Part shown: in pieces, positions 31,960 to 40,967 of the stretch
How the letters are laid out: each line of letters begins with the position of its first letter
Numbering within the stretch: the stretch's first letter is position 1
Source of the DNA: Alphaproteobacteria bacterium
GTDB lineage: Bacteria; Pseudomonadota; Alphaproteobacteria; Caulobacterales; Parvularculaceae
DNA length: 64,000 nt
Assembly: GCA_030433215.1 (NCBI GenBank)
Contig: JAUIMC010000007.1
Location: 97,788-161,787 of the forward strand
Direction: 5' to 3'
Notes under the pieces: model-generated
The model's input: the letters and a program-made list of their open reading frames with translations, nothing else
The model's database searches: none
What the model was told of the DNA's origin: nothing
Program-made: the position numbers and the translations under genes

Positions 31960-34900
31960 CTACTCCGCCGCGGCGAGCTGTTCGGCCTTGTTGAGATCCA
32001 CGGAAACGAGCTGCGAGACGCCGCGTTCGATCATGGTCACGCCGAAAAGGCGGTTCATGCGCGACATGGTGAGCGCATGATGGGTGATGATGATGAAACG
32101 GGTTTCGGTCTCCGCCGCCATTTCGTGAAGCAGGCGGCAGAAGCGCTCCACATTGGCGTCGTCGAGCGGCGCGTCGACCTCGTCGAGGACGCAGACCGGC
32201 GCCGGGTTCGCCATGAAGACGGCGAAGATGAGCGCGGTTGCGGTCAGCGCCTGTTCGCCGCCCGACATCAGCGACATGGAGGCGAGTTTCTTGCCCGGCG
32301 GCGAGGCCATGATTTCAAGGCCGGCTTCGAGCGGATCGTCGGATTCGATGAGGCGCAGCTCCGCCTGGCCGCCATTGAAGAGGCGCTTGAAGAGATCGGC
32401 GAAATTGTTGTTCACCGTCTCAAACGCGTCGAGCAGGCGCTGGCGCGCTTCACGGTTGAGATTGGTGATGCCGGTGCGCAATTTGCGGATGGCGTTGTCG
32501 CAATCCTCCCGCTCCACGGCGAGTTCCTCGAGACGCTCGGAGACTTCCTGCATCTCTTCGTCCGCGCGCAAATTGACGCCGCCGAGATTTTCGCGCTCGC
32601 GCTTGTAGCGCTCGAGCTTGCGCTCCACATCGTCCCGGTTCGGCAAATCGGCGCCGTCCTTGTGCTCGGCGATGGCGAGCAGCTCGTCCGGTTCCGCCTC
32701 GCAGGTCTCGTGCGCGAGATGCTTGGCTTCCTCGACGCGCGCCTGCGCTGCTTCGGCCTGCGCCTCGAGCCGGGCGCGCGCCTCGCGCGCATCCGCCGAT
32801 TCCTGATCGGCCATCTTCGACGCCTTGTCCGCCTCGACCGCCATGCGCTGGCCTTCGGCGAGGGCGTCGGCGGCGTCGTTGCGGCGCTTTTCGGCGCTTT
32901 CGATCTGGTCGAGCAGCGCCTTGCGTTTTTCCTCGATCACCGCCGGCGCGCCTTGCGCGGCTTCATGGGCGGCGACGGTTTCATTGAGATGGCTTTCAAT
33001 GCCGCCAATGCGCGTGCGCGCCGCGTCGCCGCGCTGGGTCCAGGACGCCCGGTCGCGCGCGATTTCCTCAAGACGTTCGGCGCGGCGGCGCGACTCATTG
33101 GCGAGTTCATTGTGGGCGCTGCGGGTTTCGGCTGCGCGCGCACGGGCGGCGGTGACCGCGTCGCGGGCGGTCTCGACGCCTTCGGCGATCGATTCGGCGG
33201 CGGGGAAAGCCGCGACTTCCGCCGTCAGGCCTTCATGATTGCGTTCGGTCTCGGTTTTTTCCTCGGCGAGACGCGACAGGTTCTCGTCGATGGAGGAAAG
33301 CCGGGCGACGGCGCGTTCATGCTGGCGCTCAAGCTCATTCAGCTTGGTGCGCGCGGAATCGAGCGCCCGGCGCGCATCGGTGAAGAGCGCGCGCGCATCG
33401 CGTTCGTTCTGCTGCTTTGACTTTAATGTCTCGCTCGCCTCGGCGTGATTGCGCCGCGCGGTTTCGGCGCTTTCTTCCGCGCTTTCAAATTCGCGGTCGA
33501 GCACCTGAAGGCGGTTGCGCTGTTCAAGGCGGATCGCCGCGGAGGTCTTGGCGTCGGCGTAAGTCGTGTAGCCGTCCCAGCGCCACAGATCGCCTTCGCG
33601 CGAAACCAGCCGCTGGCCGGGCTTCAACTGCGCGCGCAGGCGTTCGCCGTCGGCAGCGTCAATGACGCCAATGGCCGAAAGCCGGCGGTTCAAGGCCGAT
33701 GGCGCGCGCACGAAACCGAGCAGCGGCGACGCGCCCTCGGGCAGCGCCATCTCTGCGGCGCTTTCGCCGATAGAGGCCCAATGCGCCGGCGCCTTGTCGT
33801 CGACCGCCGCGCCGAGATCGTCGCCGAGCGCGGCGGCGAGCGCGTTTTCATAACCGCCCTCCACATCGATCATCTCGATCAGCGGCGTCCAGTCCTCGCT
33901 CTCATTGGCGGCGAGCACCCGGCGCAACGCTTCGCGCTCCGCATCAAGCTCGGTGACGCTCTGCTCGGCGCTGCGCAAGGGACCGCGCAATTCACCTTCG
34001 CGCGCCTCTGCGGCGTTGCGCTCTTCCTCGGCGCGCTGGAAAGCGTCTTCGGCGGCGGTCGCGGCGTCTTCGGCGGCGGCGTGCCTGGCTTTCGCCGCCT
34101 CGAAAGCTTGCGCCTGTTCGGCGGTCGGCTCGATAAGCTGGCGTTCATCCGTATAGGCGCCAATCTGTTCGACGATTTTTTCGAGCCGGCGTTCGGCGGC
34201 GGCGAGATTATTCGCGGCGGCCTTGCGGCGCGCTTCGATGTCGGCGGCTTCTTTCGATTGCTGGTCGAAATGCGCCTCGGCGGTTTCGAGCGCCGCGGCG
34301 GCTTCATTCATCGCGGCTTCGGCGGCTGAAACCTGCTCGGCCTGGCCCTCTTCGCGCTGGCGCAGCTCTTCTTCCTCGCCTTTCAGCGCCGTCACGGCGT
34401 TGTCGGCGTCGTCGAGCAGGTCTTTCTCCCGCGCCATGTCGCTTTTTAGGCGCTCTATTTCGCCCGCAAGACGCGCCAGCTCAGCCTCGGCGCGCGCAGC
34501 TTCCTCATCGAGCCCTTCACGCGCCACGGTCAGCCGGTGCAGGGCCGCAGCGGCTTCGGCTTCCGCAAGGCGCAAGGGTTCAAGTTCTTCATGAGCCTTG
34601 TTCTGCGCCGCCGAGGCCGCAGCGGCGACGCGCGCGGTTTCCCCGATCAGTTCGCTGATCTCGGCGAGACCGGCGGCGGCTTTTTCCTGCGCCTCCACCG
34701 CTTCGCGCCAGCGCAGATAAGCGAGCATCGCTTCGGTGCGGCGGATGTCGCCGGAGACATTGCGGTAACGCGTCGCCTGACGCGCCTGACGGGCGAGCGC
34801 GGTCTTCTGGGTTTCGAGCTCGCCGATGACATCGTCGAGACGTTCGAGATTCTGCTCCGCCGCGCGCAAGCGCAACTCCGCTTCGTGGCGGCGCGAGTGA

Positions 34901-35427
34901 AGTCCGGTGACGCCCGCCGCTTCTTCGAGAAGACGGCGGCGGTTCTGCGGCTTGGCGCTGATCAGTTCCGAGATCTGCCCCTGACGCACAAGCGCCGGCG
35001 AATTGGCGCCGCTCGAGGCGTCGGCGAAGAGAAGCTGCACGTCTTTGGCGCGCACTTCCTTCTGGTTGATGCGATAGACCGACTGCGTGCCCTCTTCCTT
35101 GCGGATTATGCGGCGGGAGATTTCGAGGGTGTCGTGTTCGTTATATTCCGCCGGCGCGGAGCGGTCGGAATTGTCGAGAGAAAGAATCACCTCGGCCCAG
35201 TTGCGCGCCGGACGCATGGACGTCCCGGAAAAGATCACCGCGTCCATGCCGTCGCCGCGCAGGGCCTTTGCGGAGGTCGCGCCCATCACCCAGCGCAGGG
35301 CTTCCAGCAGGTTCGATTTGCCGCAGCCGTTTGGCCCGACGATGCCGGTCAGGCCTTCGCGGATTTCAAAATCGGTCGGCTCGACGAAGGATTTAAAGCC
35401 GACAAGACGGACATTGGTGAACTTCAC
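31960..35427 (-). CDS. smc: Chromosome segregation protein SMC
   Basis: Condensin ATPase of 1155 residues that organises and segregates the chromosome. The order is right: N-terminal ATPase half with GFKSFVEPTDFEIREGLTGIVGPNGCGKSNLLEALRW (Walker A), a first long coiled coil, the hinge around residues 510-640 (WTPLIEMIDVEGGYENALAAALGDDL), a second coiled coil, and the C-terminal half with signature LMSGGEQALTATALIFAVF and Walker B VCVLDEVDAPLDDANVERF. I start at the GTG at 35427 (VKFTNVRLVGFKSF), which has GGGAAAAG upstream and fits the family start; the open frame extends 23 codons further. Kleisin genes (scpA/scpB) are not in this window. Confidence 0.97.
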   Translation of the reverse strand: MKFTNVRLVGFKSFVEPTDFEIREGLTGIVGPNGCGKSNLLEALRWVMGATSAKALRGDGMDAVIFSGTSMRPARNWAEVILSLDNSDRSAPAEYNEHDTLEISRRIIRKEEGTQSVYRINQKEVRAKDVQLLFADASSGANSPALVRQGQISELISAKPQNRRRLLEEAAGVTGLHSRRHEAELRLRAAEQNLERLDDVIGELETQKTALARQARQATRYRNVSGDIRRTEAMLAYLRWREAVEAQEKAAAGLAEISELIGETARVAAAASAAQNKAHEELEPLRLAEAEAAAALHRLTVAREGLDEEAARAEAELARLAGEIERLKSDMAREKDLLDDADNAVTALKGEEEELRQREEGQAEQVSAAEAAMNEAAAALETAEAHFDQQSKEAADIEARRKAAANNLAAAERRLEKIVEQIGAYTDERQLIEPTAEQAQAFEAAKARHAAAEDAATAAEDAFQRAEEERNAAEAREGELRGPLRSAEQSVTELDAEREALRRVLAANESEDWTPLIEMIDVEGGYENALAAALGDDLGAAVDDKAPAHWASIGESAAEMALPEGASPLLGFVRAPSALNRRLSAIGVIDAADGERLRAQLKPGQRLVSREGDLWRWDGYTTYADAKTSAAIRLEQRNRLQVLDREFESAEESAETARRNHAEASETLKSKQQNERDARALFTDARRALDSARTKLNELERQHERAVARLSSIDENLSRLAEEKTETERNHEGLTAEVAAFPAAESIAEGVETARDAVTAARARAAETRSAHNELANESRRRAERLEEIARDRASWTQRGDAARTRIGGIESHLNETVAAHEAAQGAPAVIEEKRKALLDQIESAEKRRNDAADALAEGQRMAVEADKASKMADQESADAREARARLEAQAEAAQARVEEAKHLAHETCEAEPDELLAIAEHKDGADLPNRDDVERKLERYKRERENLGGVNLRADEEMQEVSERLEELAVEREDCDNAIRKLRTGITNLNREARQRLLDAFETVNNNFADLFKRLFNGGQAELRLIESDDPLEAGLEIMASPPGKKLASMSLMSGGEQALTATALIFAVFMANPAPVCVLDEVDAPLDDANVERFCRLLHEMAAETETRFIIITHHALTMSRMNRLFGVTMIERGVSQLVSVDLNKAEQLAAAE

Positions 35428-35640
35428 GTATCTTTTCCCGATAAGCGCCGCGCCAAACTCCGTTTCCGGACCCACATGCCGGGCGCAGCCTCCCAAGCCC
35501 GCAATGATCGACGATTCTGGCGCGAGGCCAATAGGGTTGAGATGTTATTATTCCGCAGCATTATCAAGCGCCTCGCCTGACGCCGCGGCGTTCCGGCCAG
35601 AGCCGGTTTTTCGCCGCGGCGGACTAACGCCTTATCGCGC

Positions 35641-36372
35641 CTATTCTCCGGCGGCGTCGGTTTTCGCAAGCGCCTCGTCGAGCGCCTCGGAGAAATCCTC
35701 GGCCGTGGAAAAATGCCGGGTCTGGCCGTTGAGAACGAAGCTCGGCGTTGAATTCACGCCGTATTTTTCGCTGCCTTCCTTGATGTTTGCGTTAAGAAAA
35801 TCGAGCAATTCCTGCCTTTTCATGCAGGCGTCGAAGTCCTCGGCGCTCATCCCGGCCTGGGACGCGATCTTCAGGAGCTCCTGGCGGGGATTGTCGCCGT
35901 AAATCCAGCCCTTGTTTTCCTGATAGGGGTTGCCCTGGTTTTTGAACAAGGCGTCGAGCACGAGGAAATAGGCGTCGTCGCCTCTCTCTTCGGCCGCGCA
36001 GCGCGCAAGCATCGACCCGGCCACCGAGAGATTGGCGGGGGCGGTCGGAAACTCCCGGAAAATGTACCGGATCTTGCCGGTGTCGATATAGTCTTCCTTG
36101 ATCTCCGGGAAGATGTCCTCGTGGAACGTGGCGCAGTGCGGACAGGTCACGGACGCATATTCGATGACCACGACTGCGGCGTCCTTGTCGCCGAGCGCCA
36201 TGTCGGAAAGCGCCCCCTCCCCGGTTTTCTCGAATGAATTGACGGGCGCTTCGGCGGCGCTTTCCTCGCCGGCCTGGCCTTCTTCGGAATTGGCCCCGCC
36301 GCAGGCCGCTGCGAGAAGGGCGAAAGCGCCGGTCAGCGCGGCGCGGCGGAAGTGGGCTGGCTTGAAGGACAT
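35641..36372 (-). CDS. DsbA-like thioredoxin-fold lipoprotein
   Basis: Periplasmic thiol-disulphide oxidoreductase of the DsbA/thioredoxin_4 family, about 243 residues. A lipoprotein signal (ALTGAFALLAAACGG) is followed by an acidic linker and the catalytic CPHC in VVVIEYASVTCPHCATFHEDIFP near residue 75. The cis-Pro loop VNSTPSFVLNGQ is near residue 210. The ATG at 36372 gives the best signal peptide; another ATG lies six codons upstream. The gene stands between dciA and smc, a common alphaproteobacterial order. Confidence 0.92.
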   Translation of the reverse strand: MSFKPAHFRRAALTGAFALLAAACGGANSEEGQAGEESAAEAPVNSFEKTGEGALSDMALGDKDAAVVVIEYASVTCPHCATFHEDIFPEIKEDYIDTGKIRYIFREFPTAPANLSVAGSMLARCAAEERGDDAYFLVLDALFKNQGNPYQENKGWIYGDNPRQELLKIASQAGMSAEDFDACMKRQELLDFLNANIKEGSEKYGVNSTPSFVLNGQTRHFSTAEDFSEALDEALAKTDAAGE

Positions 36373-36487
36373 GGAGCTAAAACCTTTCAATAAAGAGCGT
36401 GCGGGGGCCCCCAGCCGGGGCGCTCAGTGCGAAACTGTCCGGCAAAATCGCCGATGGCGGGGCCCGGCGCAAGACCTTGAACCCGCT

Positions 36488-36946
36488 TTATTTCCCGCTG
36501 TTCCGGCGGTTCACGGCCGCCCGGAAGGAAGCGAGCGCGCTCGACAGACCCGCGTCGTCAGGAGGGGCGGGATCGCCCGCCGGCGGGGCCGGCGCGGCCG
36601 CCCTGGCCGCCCCGCCAGACTGGATCACGGCGATTCGCGAGACGGTCCCGGGACCGAGATAGGCGTTCACGCGGGCGATGAGGCCGTCGGTCTCCATCTG
36701 CACGGCGGCGGCGGCGGCCCCGCTGGAAACCCGGAGTTCGAGGGTTTTCCCCTGCCCCCGGCCCGTCAGGCGGCCGGGCCGCGACAGCGCCGCCAGCTTT
36801 TCCCCGGCGAGCGCCGGCCAGCGCTCGGCAAGCGCCGGATCGACATATTTCGTCTTTCTGGCGAGGTCTGCGAAAACCGACGCCGTCGTCCGCCCGAGAC
36901 CAGGGGCGGCGGAGCGTGCCGGACGTGTGGAGAATGAAGCGCGCAT
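36488..36946 (-). CDS. dciA: DciA / DUF721 family protein (replicative helicase loader)
   Basis: A 152-residue DUF721 protein. DciA recruits or loads the replicative helicase DnaB in bacteria lacking DnaC. The conserved part runs ADLARKTKYVDPALAERWPALAGEKLAALSRPGRLTGRGQGKTLELRVSSGAAAAAVQMETDGLIARVNAYLG, with the conserved W-P..G pattern. The Pro/Ala/Asp-rich C-terminus (AAAPAPPAGDPAPPDD) is probably disordered. I start at the ATG at 36946; longer frames overlap mutY on the other strand and lack similarity. It is divergent from mutY by 72 bases. Confidence 0.85.
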   Translation of the reverse strand: MRASFSTRPARSAAPGLGRTTASVFADLARKTKYVDPALAERWPALAGEKLAALSRPGRLTGRGQGKTLELRVSSGAAAAAVQMETDGLIARVNAYLGPGTVSRIAVIQSGGAARAAAPAPPAGDPAPPDDAGLSSALASFRAAVNRRNSGK

Positions 36947-37018
36947 AAGCCTTTGCCGATTGCCGGCGCACATTCTAACACTGGCCCGTCCCAATTTGGA
37001 ACGCCGCTTGACGCAACC

Positions 37019-38077
37019 GTGACCCGTAATTCCGCGAAATCCCCTGCCTTCCCGCAAGCGCTTCTGCGCTGGTATGACGCCCACGCCCGCGATCTGCCCT
37101 GGCGCGTAGGGCCGAAGGCGCGACAAGCCGGCGCGCGGCCCGACCCTTACGCCGTCTGGCTTTCCGAAATCATGCTGCAGCAGACAACCGTGGCGACCGT
37201 GGGCCCGCGCTATCTCGACTTCCTGACCCGCTGGCCGGATGTGAACGCCATGGCGGCGGCGGCGCAGGACGACATACTCGGGGAATGGGCGGGGCTCGGT
37301 TATTATGCGCGCGCGCGCAATTTGCACAAATGCGCGGTTACGGTCGCAAGCGACCATAACGGGGTTTTTCCGGATACGGAGGAAAGCCTTCGCGCCCTGC
37401 CCGGAATCGGCGCCTATACCGCCGCGGCGATCGCCGCCATCGCCTTCGACCGGCGCGCCATCGTAATCGACGGCAATATCGAGCGCGTCGTGACCCGCCT
37501 TTACGCTATCGAGACGCCGCTTCCCGCCGCCAAACCCGAAATCCGCGAAAAGCTCGAAGCCATCTGGCCGGCGAAACGCTCCGGCGATTTCGCGCAAGCG
37601 CTGATGGATCTTGGCGCGGGCCTATGCCGCCCGAAGGCGCCGATGTGCCTCCTCTGCCCCATTTCATCGCATTGCGCCGCGTTCAAGGCGGGAACGCAGG
37701 AACAGTTGCCGGTCAAGGCGGCGAAGAAGGCGAAACCGAACCGCATCGGCGCAGTCTTTGCGCTCACCAATGCGAAAGGCGAAATGCTGTTCGAGCGCAG
37801 GCCGGAGACGGGCTTGCTCGGCGGAATGCTGGGCCTGCCCGGAACGGACTGGAAAGAGCGCCCTAACGGCGACATTTTCAACGCCGCGCCCGCCGACGCC
37901 GACTGGGAGAAAACCGGCGAGGCGACGCACACTTTCACGCATTTCCATCTGACGCTCGACGTCTACGCCGCGCCGGCGCCCAAGGGCTTTCGGCGCGCGC
38001 GCGATCAGCAATGGCTGGACCCGCACGAGGCGCGCCTGCCCACCGTCATGAAAAAAGCTGTCGGCGCAGCGCTCTAA
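37019..38077 (+). CDS. mutY: Adenine DNA glycosylase MutY
   Basis: Removes adenine opposite 8-oxoguanine. From the GTG at 37019 it has 352 residues. The helix-hairpin-helix and catalytic part are LSEIMLQQTTVATV (catalytic Glu), LPGIGAYTAAAIAAIAF and VIDGNIERVVTRL (catalytic Asp). The iron-sulphur cluster cysteines follow the C-x6-C-x2-C-x5-C rule in CRPKAPMCLLCPISSHC near residue 205. A C-terminal NUDIX-like domain (RIGAVFALTNAKGEMLFERRPETGLLGGMLGLPG, with TFTHFHLTLDV) recognises 8-oxoG. The start is uncertain; a TTG at 36953 also opens the frame but would run into the promoter of dciA. Confidence 0.95.
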   Translation: MTRNSAKSPAFPQALLRWYDAHARDLPWRVGPKARQAGARPDPYAVWLSEIMLQQTTVATVGPRYLDFLTRWPDVNAMAAAAQDDILGEWAGLGYYARARNLHKCAVTVASDHNGVFPDTEESLRALPGIGAYTAAAIAAIAFDRRAIVIDGNIERVVTRLYAIETPLPAAKPEIREKLEAIWPAKRSGDFAQALMDLGAGLCRPKAPMCLLCPISSHCAAFKAGTQEQLPVKAAKKAKPNRIGAVFALTNAKGEMLFERRPETGLLGGMLGLPGTDWKERPNGDIFNAAPADADWEKTGEATHTFTHFHLTLDVYAAPAPKGFRRARDQQWLDPHEARLPTVMKKAVGAAL

Positions 38078-38250
38078 TCTTTCACTACGCATCCTAAAGT
38101 TGTTTTGCAGCATATGGACCGACCGTAATTCTTGAATCTTAATGTTAAGGCCGCTCGAATTCTCGAAAATATTGAATTCCGGCGCGTAACATTTGACGCA
38201 AGAAAGTGCAGACACTTTAATGCCCGTCAGGGAAGCAAGCGGGGCGAATG

Positions 38251-38976
38251 ATGAACCATCTCAAGATCACAGCGACGGCGGCATGCGCAACGCTTTTTGC
38301 GGCGTTTAACGCCGAGGCCGGCACGCTCAGTTTCGCGGATTACGCAACCGGCAATGAAGGCGGTATTGAAGTCAGCTCCGGCATTAATACGGACGGCCTC
38401 ACCGTCCATTTTCTCTCCGGATATACGCTGGCCTCCGACAGCGAGCCGTTCACGCCTTTCGCCGGGTTTTATCCTTATTTCGACGGTCCCTCGAGCGGCC
38501 TGCCCGGCGGTCTTGGGGTTTGCAGGGAGCTTGACGGGGCGGCCGGCGTCGGCGCGCCTGGCGCCGAATGCGCGGACCCGAGCGACGACAGCATCGATGG
38601 CGAGGACGGCCTGAATGAAATCGTCGTCCTGCAATTGTTTTCCAATCCTCTCGCCGTAACAGGCATTTCCTTTCGGGACGGCGATCATAATTTGATCAAC
38701 GACTCCGATGGAAAGCTGAGATGGCAGATCGGAGAGGTTGGCGGGATTACGACTTTCGCGGATCTATATCTGCGCGCCCTGGCCGGTGAGTTCACCGAGG
38801 CGGCCGATATTATGTGGTTCAGCCATGTGGACACGCCGTTCTACATCGAATCCATTTCCTATGCGCCGCTAAAGCCCGTGCCTTTGCCGGCGGCCTTGCC
38901 TTTAATGCTCGCCGGTCTGGGCGGCCTCGGCTTTGTCGCGCGCAAGAAGCGCAAGGGCGACCAACCACACCGATGA
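38251..38976 (+). CDS. VPLPA-CTERM sorting domain protein
   Basis: A 241-residue secreted protein with no domain recognised besides its ends. A signal peptide (LKITATAACATLFAAFNAEA) leads to a beta-rich body (TLSFADYATGNEGG, EIVVLQLFSNPLAVTGISFRDGDHN) with two cysteines (GVCREL, AECAD). The C-terminus is VPLPAALPLMLAGLGGLGF followed by RKKRKGDQ, the PEP-CTERM-like tail. ATGs at 38248 and 38251 are adjacent; either may be used. It is the second such protein in the window, 30 kb from the first. The function is unknown, probably envelope or matrix. Confidence 0.85.
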   Translation: MNHLKITATAACATLFAAFNAEAGTLSFADYATGNEGGIEVSSGINTDGLTVHFLSGYTLASDSEPFTPFAGFYPYFDGPSSGLPGGLGVCRELDGAAGVGAPGAECADPSDDSIDGEDGLNEIVVLQLFSNPLAVTGISFRDGDHNLINDSDGKLRWQIGEVGGITTFADLYLRALAGEFTEAADIMWFSHVDTPFYIESISYAPLKPVPLPAALPLMLAGLGGLGFVARKKRKGDQPHR

Positions 38977-39000
38977 TCGTAACGCGCTGCGAAAGCCGCT

Positions 39001-39564
39001 TTAGAACGTCAGCGCATTGAGCGCGTCGGTGACCGACGTGAAAAGGTTCAAGAGCGCAAATTCGATCGGCATGACCGCGACCTGCGAGATCAGCATGTAC
39101 AGCATCTGCGCGATCAGCGGATAGACGAGAAAACGCCATCCCTTGGGCAGCATATGCCAGACCACCGGCGTCATGGTGATCATCACCAGAAATTCGAGCG
39201 GGCGCGGCGTCGCCAGCATCCGCAATACGAACAGCGACTGAAGCCCGCCCGACCAGTCGCCGCTTCGCGCCTGTGAGCGGAGCGCCGTTTCATAAGGATC
39301 GGTGTCGGCCTGCGCGAAACTCGCCAGAAACAGGAACAGCCCCGTCAGGAGGACGGAGATCGCAATCCATTTGAAGGAAAGCGCATTAAACCCGCGCCTG
39401 AGATAGTCGAGAGGACGCGGCGTTTTCTGGGGCCCGCGCACCAGACGCGCGGCGCCGGTCGCCATATTGGTGGTGAGATAGACATTGGCGCGCCCGCCGC
39501 CCACAGCCGGCAGGAAGCGGACAATCTTTTCCCAAATGCCGGCCAAGAGAGCCTCCCCCCGCAT
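39001..39564 (-). CDS. Hypothetical membrane protein
   Basis: A protein of about 187 residues with no family I recognise. It has three to four hydrophobic helices (WIAISVLLTGLFLFLASFA near 73-91, PLEFLVMITMTPVVWHML, FLVYPLIAQMLYMLISQVAVMPIEFALLNLF) and a basic linker (RGPQKTPRPLDYLRRGF) before the first. The ATG at 39564 is preferred over an upstream ATG, but neither has a convincing ribosome site. It is flanked by convergent and divergent neighbours, so it stands alone. Confidence 0.7.
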   Translation of the reverse strand: MRGEALLAGIWEKIVRFLPAVGGGRANVYLTTNMATGAARLVRGPQKTPRPLDYLRRGFNALSFKWIAISVLLTGLFLFLASFAQADTDPYETALRSQARSGDWSGGLQSLFVLRMLATPRPLEFLVMITMTPVVWHMLPKGWRFLVYPLIAQMLYMLISQVAVMPIEFALLNLFTSVTDALNALTF

Positions 39565-39639
39565 CGCGATCACCACCAAACTTGCCTATAAAAGTTTCGC
39601 CAGAGCGGTCATGGCCGGTAAAATTGTAAGGATTGACGA

Positions 39640-40197
39640 ATGAGACCAATGAATGAAAACGGCGAAGCGGTGCTGCGCTTCTGGTTCGAGGAGACGAAGC
39701 CTTACCAATGGTTCCGCCGCGACGATAAGTTCGACGATGCGATTAAGACGCGCTTTGGCGCCCTGCATGAGGCGGCGCGCGAAGGAAATCTCGACGTCTG
39801 GCGCGCGCACCCGGTCTATTCGCTGTCGCTGATCCTCATTCTCGACCAGTTCTCGCGCAATCTTTACCGCGACACGCCGGCAGCCTTCGCGCAGGACGCC
39901 CACGCGCTTTCCGTCGCGCGCGACGCCCTGTCCCGGCGCTTCGATCATCTCGTGAACAATCAGCGGCGCGCCTTTTACTACATGCCCTTCATGCATGCGG
40001 AGGCGCTCTCCGTGCAGGAAGAATGCGTGCGGCTGTTCAAGGCGCAGCTTCCGGACACCATGAATCTGCCCTTCGCCATCGAACATCGCGATATCGTGAA
40101 ACACTTCGGGCGCTTCCCGCATCGGAACAAGACCTTCGGGCGCGCCTCGACCCCGGAAGAAATCCGCTTCCTCAAGGCCGGCGGCTTCAACCCGTAA
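39640..40197 (+). CDS. DUF924 family protein
   Basis: A 185-residue, all-helical protein of the DUF924 (COG3803) family, structurally TPR-like; molecular role unknown. Conserved stretches include VLRFWFEETKPYQWFRRDDKFDDAIKTRF, LSLILILDQFSRNLYRDTPAAFAQD and FYYMPFMHAEALSVQEECV, plus HRDIVKHFGRFPHRN near the end. AAGGA lies eight bases before the ATG. Monocistronic. Confidence 0.93.
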   Translation: MRPMNENGEAVLRFWFEETKPYQWFRRDDKFDDAIKTRFGALHEAAREGNLDVWRAHPVYSLSLILILDQFSRNLYRDTPAAFAQDAHALSVARDALSRRFDHLVNNQRRAFYYMPFMHAEALSVQEECVRLFKAQLPDTMNLPFAIEHRDIVKHFGRFPHRNKTFGRASTPEEIRFLKAGGFNP

Positions 40198-40304
40198 AAT
40201 TTGCCTAACAGTTTATTGACAGGGGCCGGTTAAAACACCTTGCGGCCACAGCCGCGCCTTAATCTTCGCGCGTTATTTCTCTCAAGCGAGAAAGAGGGAA
40301 TATC

Positions 40305-40967
40305 ATGCGCATTCTAGCAACAGCATTGCTCCTCATCCTTGTGGGCGGCTGCGCGGGCGGCCTGTCCAAGGAAGAATGTCTTTATGCGGACTGGCGGGCC
40401 ATCGGCTATGAAGACGGCGCGCGCGGAGCGCCGGCGAGCGCCGTTTCCTCCCACCGCCAGGCCTGCGCCAAGAAGGCCGCGGTGACGCCGGACATGAGCG
40501 CCTATCTGGCCGGACGCGACGCGGGGCTGCGCGAATATTGCCAGCCTTCGAACGGCTTCGCCGTGGGCTCGCGCGGCGGACATTATTACGGCGTATGCAC
40601 CGGGCCTGAAGAAGGCCGCTTCGTCACCGCTTATCAGCAAGGCAATCAGCTTTACGCGCTGGAAGGCGACGTCGCGCGCAGCGCCGCGGCGCTCGATGCA
40701 GCCCATGCGCGCTATGACGACATCGACCACAAGATCAGCCATGCGGAAGTCGCGCTGATCTCGCCCGAGACGCCGCATATCGAGCGCCTTGAGATTCTTG
40801 CCGACATCAAAAACCTGCAGGAAGAAAAGCGCCGGATCGAACATTCCTTCCGCCCGCTCCGGATCGAGCATGAGCGCGCCCAGGAAGAACTCGCCGACTA
40901 TCGCGCCTTCCTCGTCACCGAAGGGCCTTATCCCGGCGCCGCAGGCGTCACCCGCGCGAGCTACTGA
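40305..40967 (+). CDS. DUF2799 domain lipoprotein
   Basis: A 220-residue lipoprotein: signal MRILATALLLILVGGC (lipobox VGGC, Cys16), then the DUF2799 pattern CLYADWRAIGYEDGARG, HRQACAKKAAVTPDMSAYLAGRDAGLREYCQPSNGFAVGSRGGHYYGVC. The C-terminal 100 residues are a charged coiled coil (HARYDDIDHKISHAEVALIS, IKNLQEEKRRIEHSF). Its function is unknown. AGAGGG precedes the ATG. The stop overlaps the convergent GltS-like gene by seven bases. Confidence 0.9.
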   Translation: MRILATALLLILVGGCAGGLSKEECLYADWRAIGYEDGARGAPASAVSSHRQACAKKAAVTPDMSAYLAGRDAGLREYCQPSNGFAVGSRGGHYYGVCTGPEEGRFVTAYQQGNQLYALEGDVARSAAALDAAHARYDDIDHKISHAEVALISPETPHIERLEILADIKNLQEEKRRIEHSFRPLRIEHERAQEELADYRAFLVTEGPYPGAAGVTRASY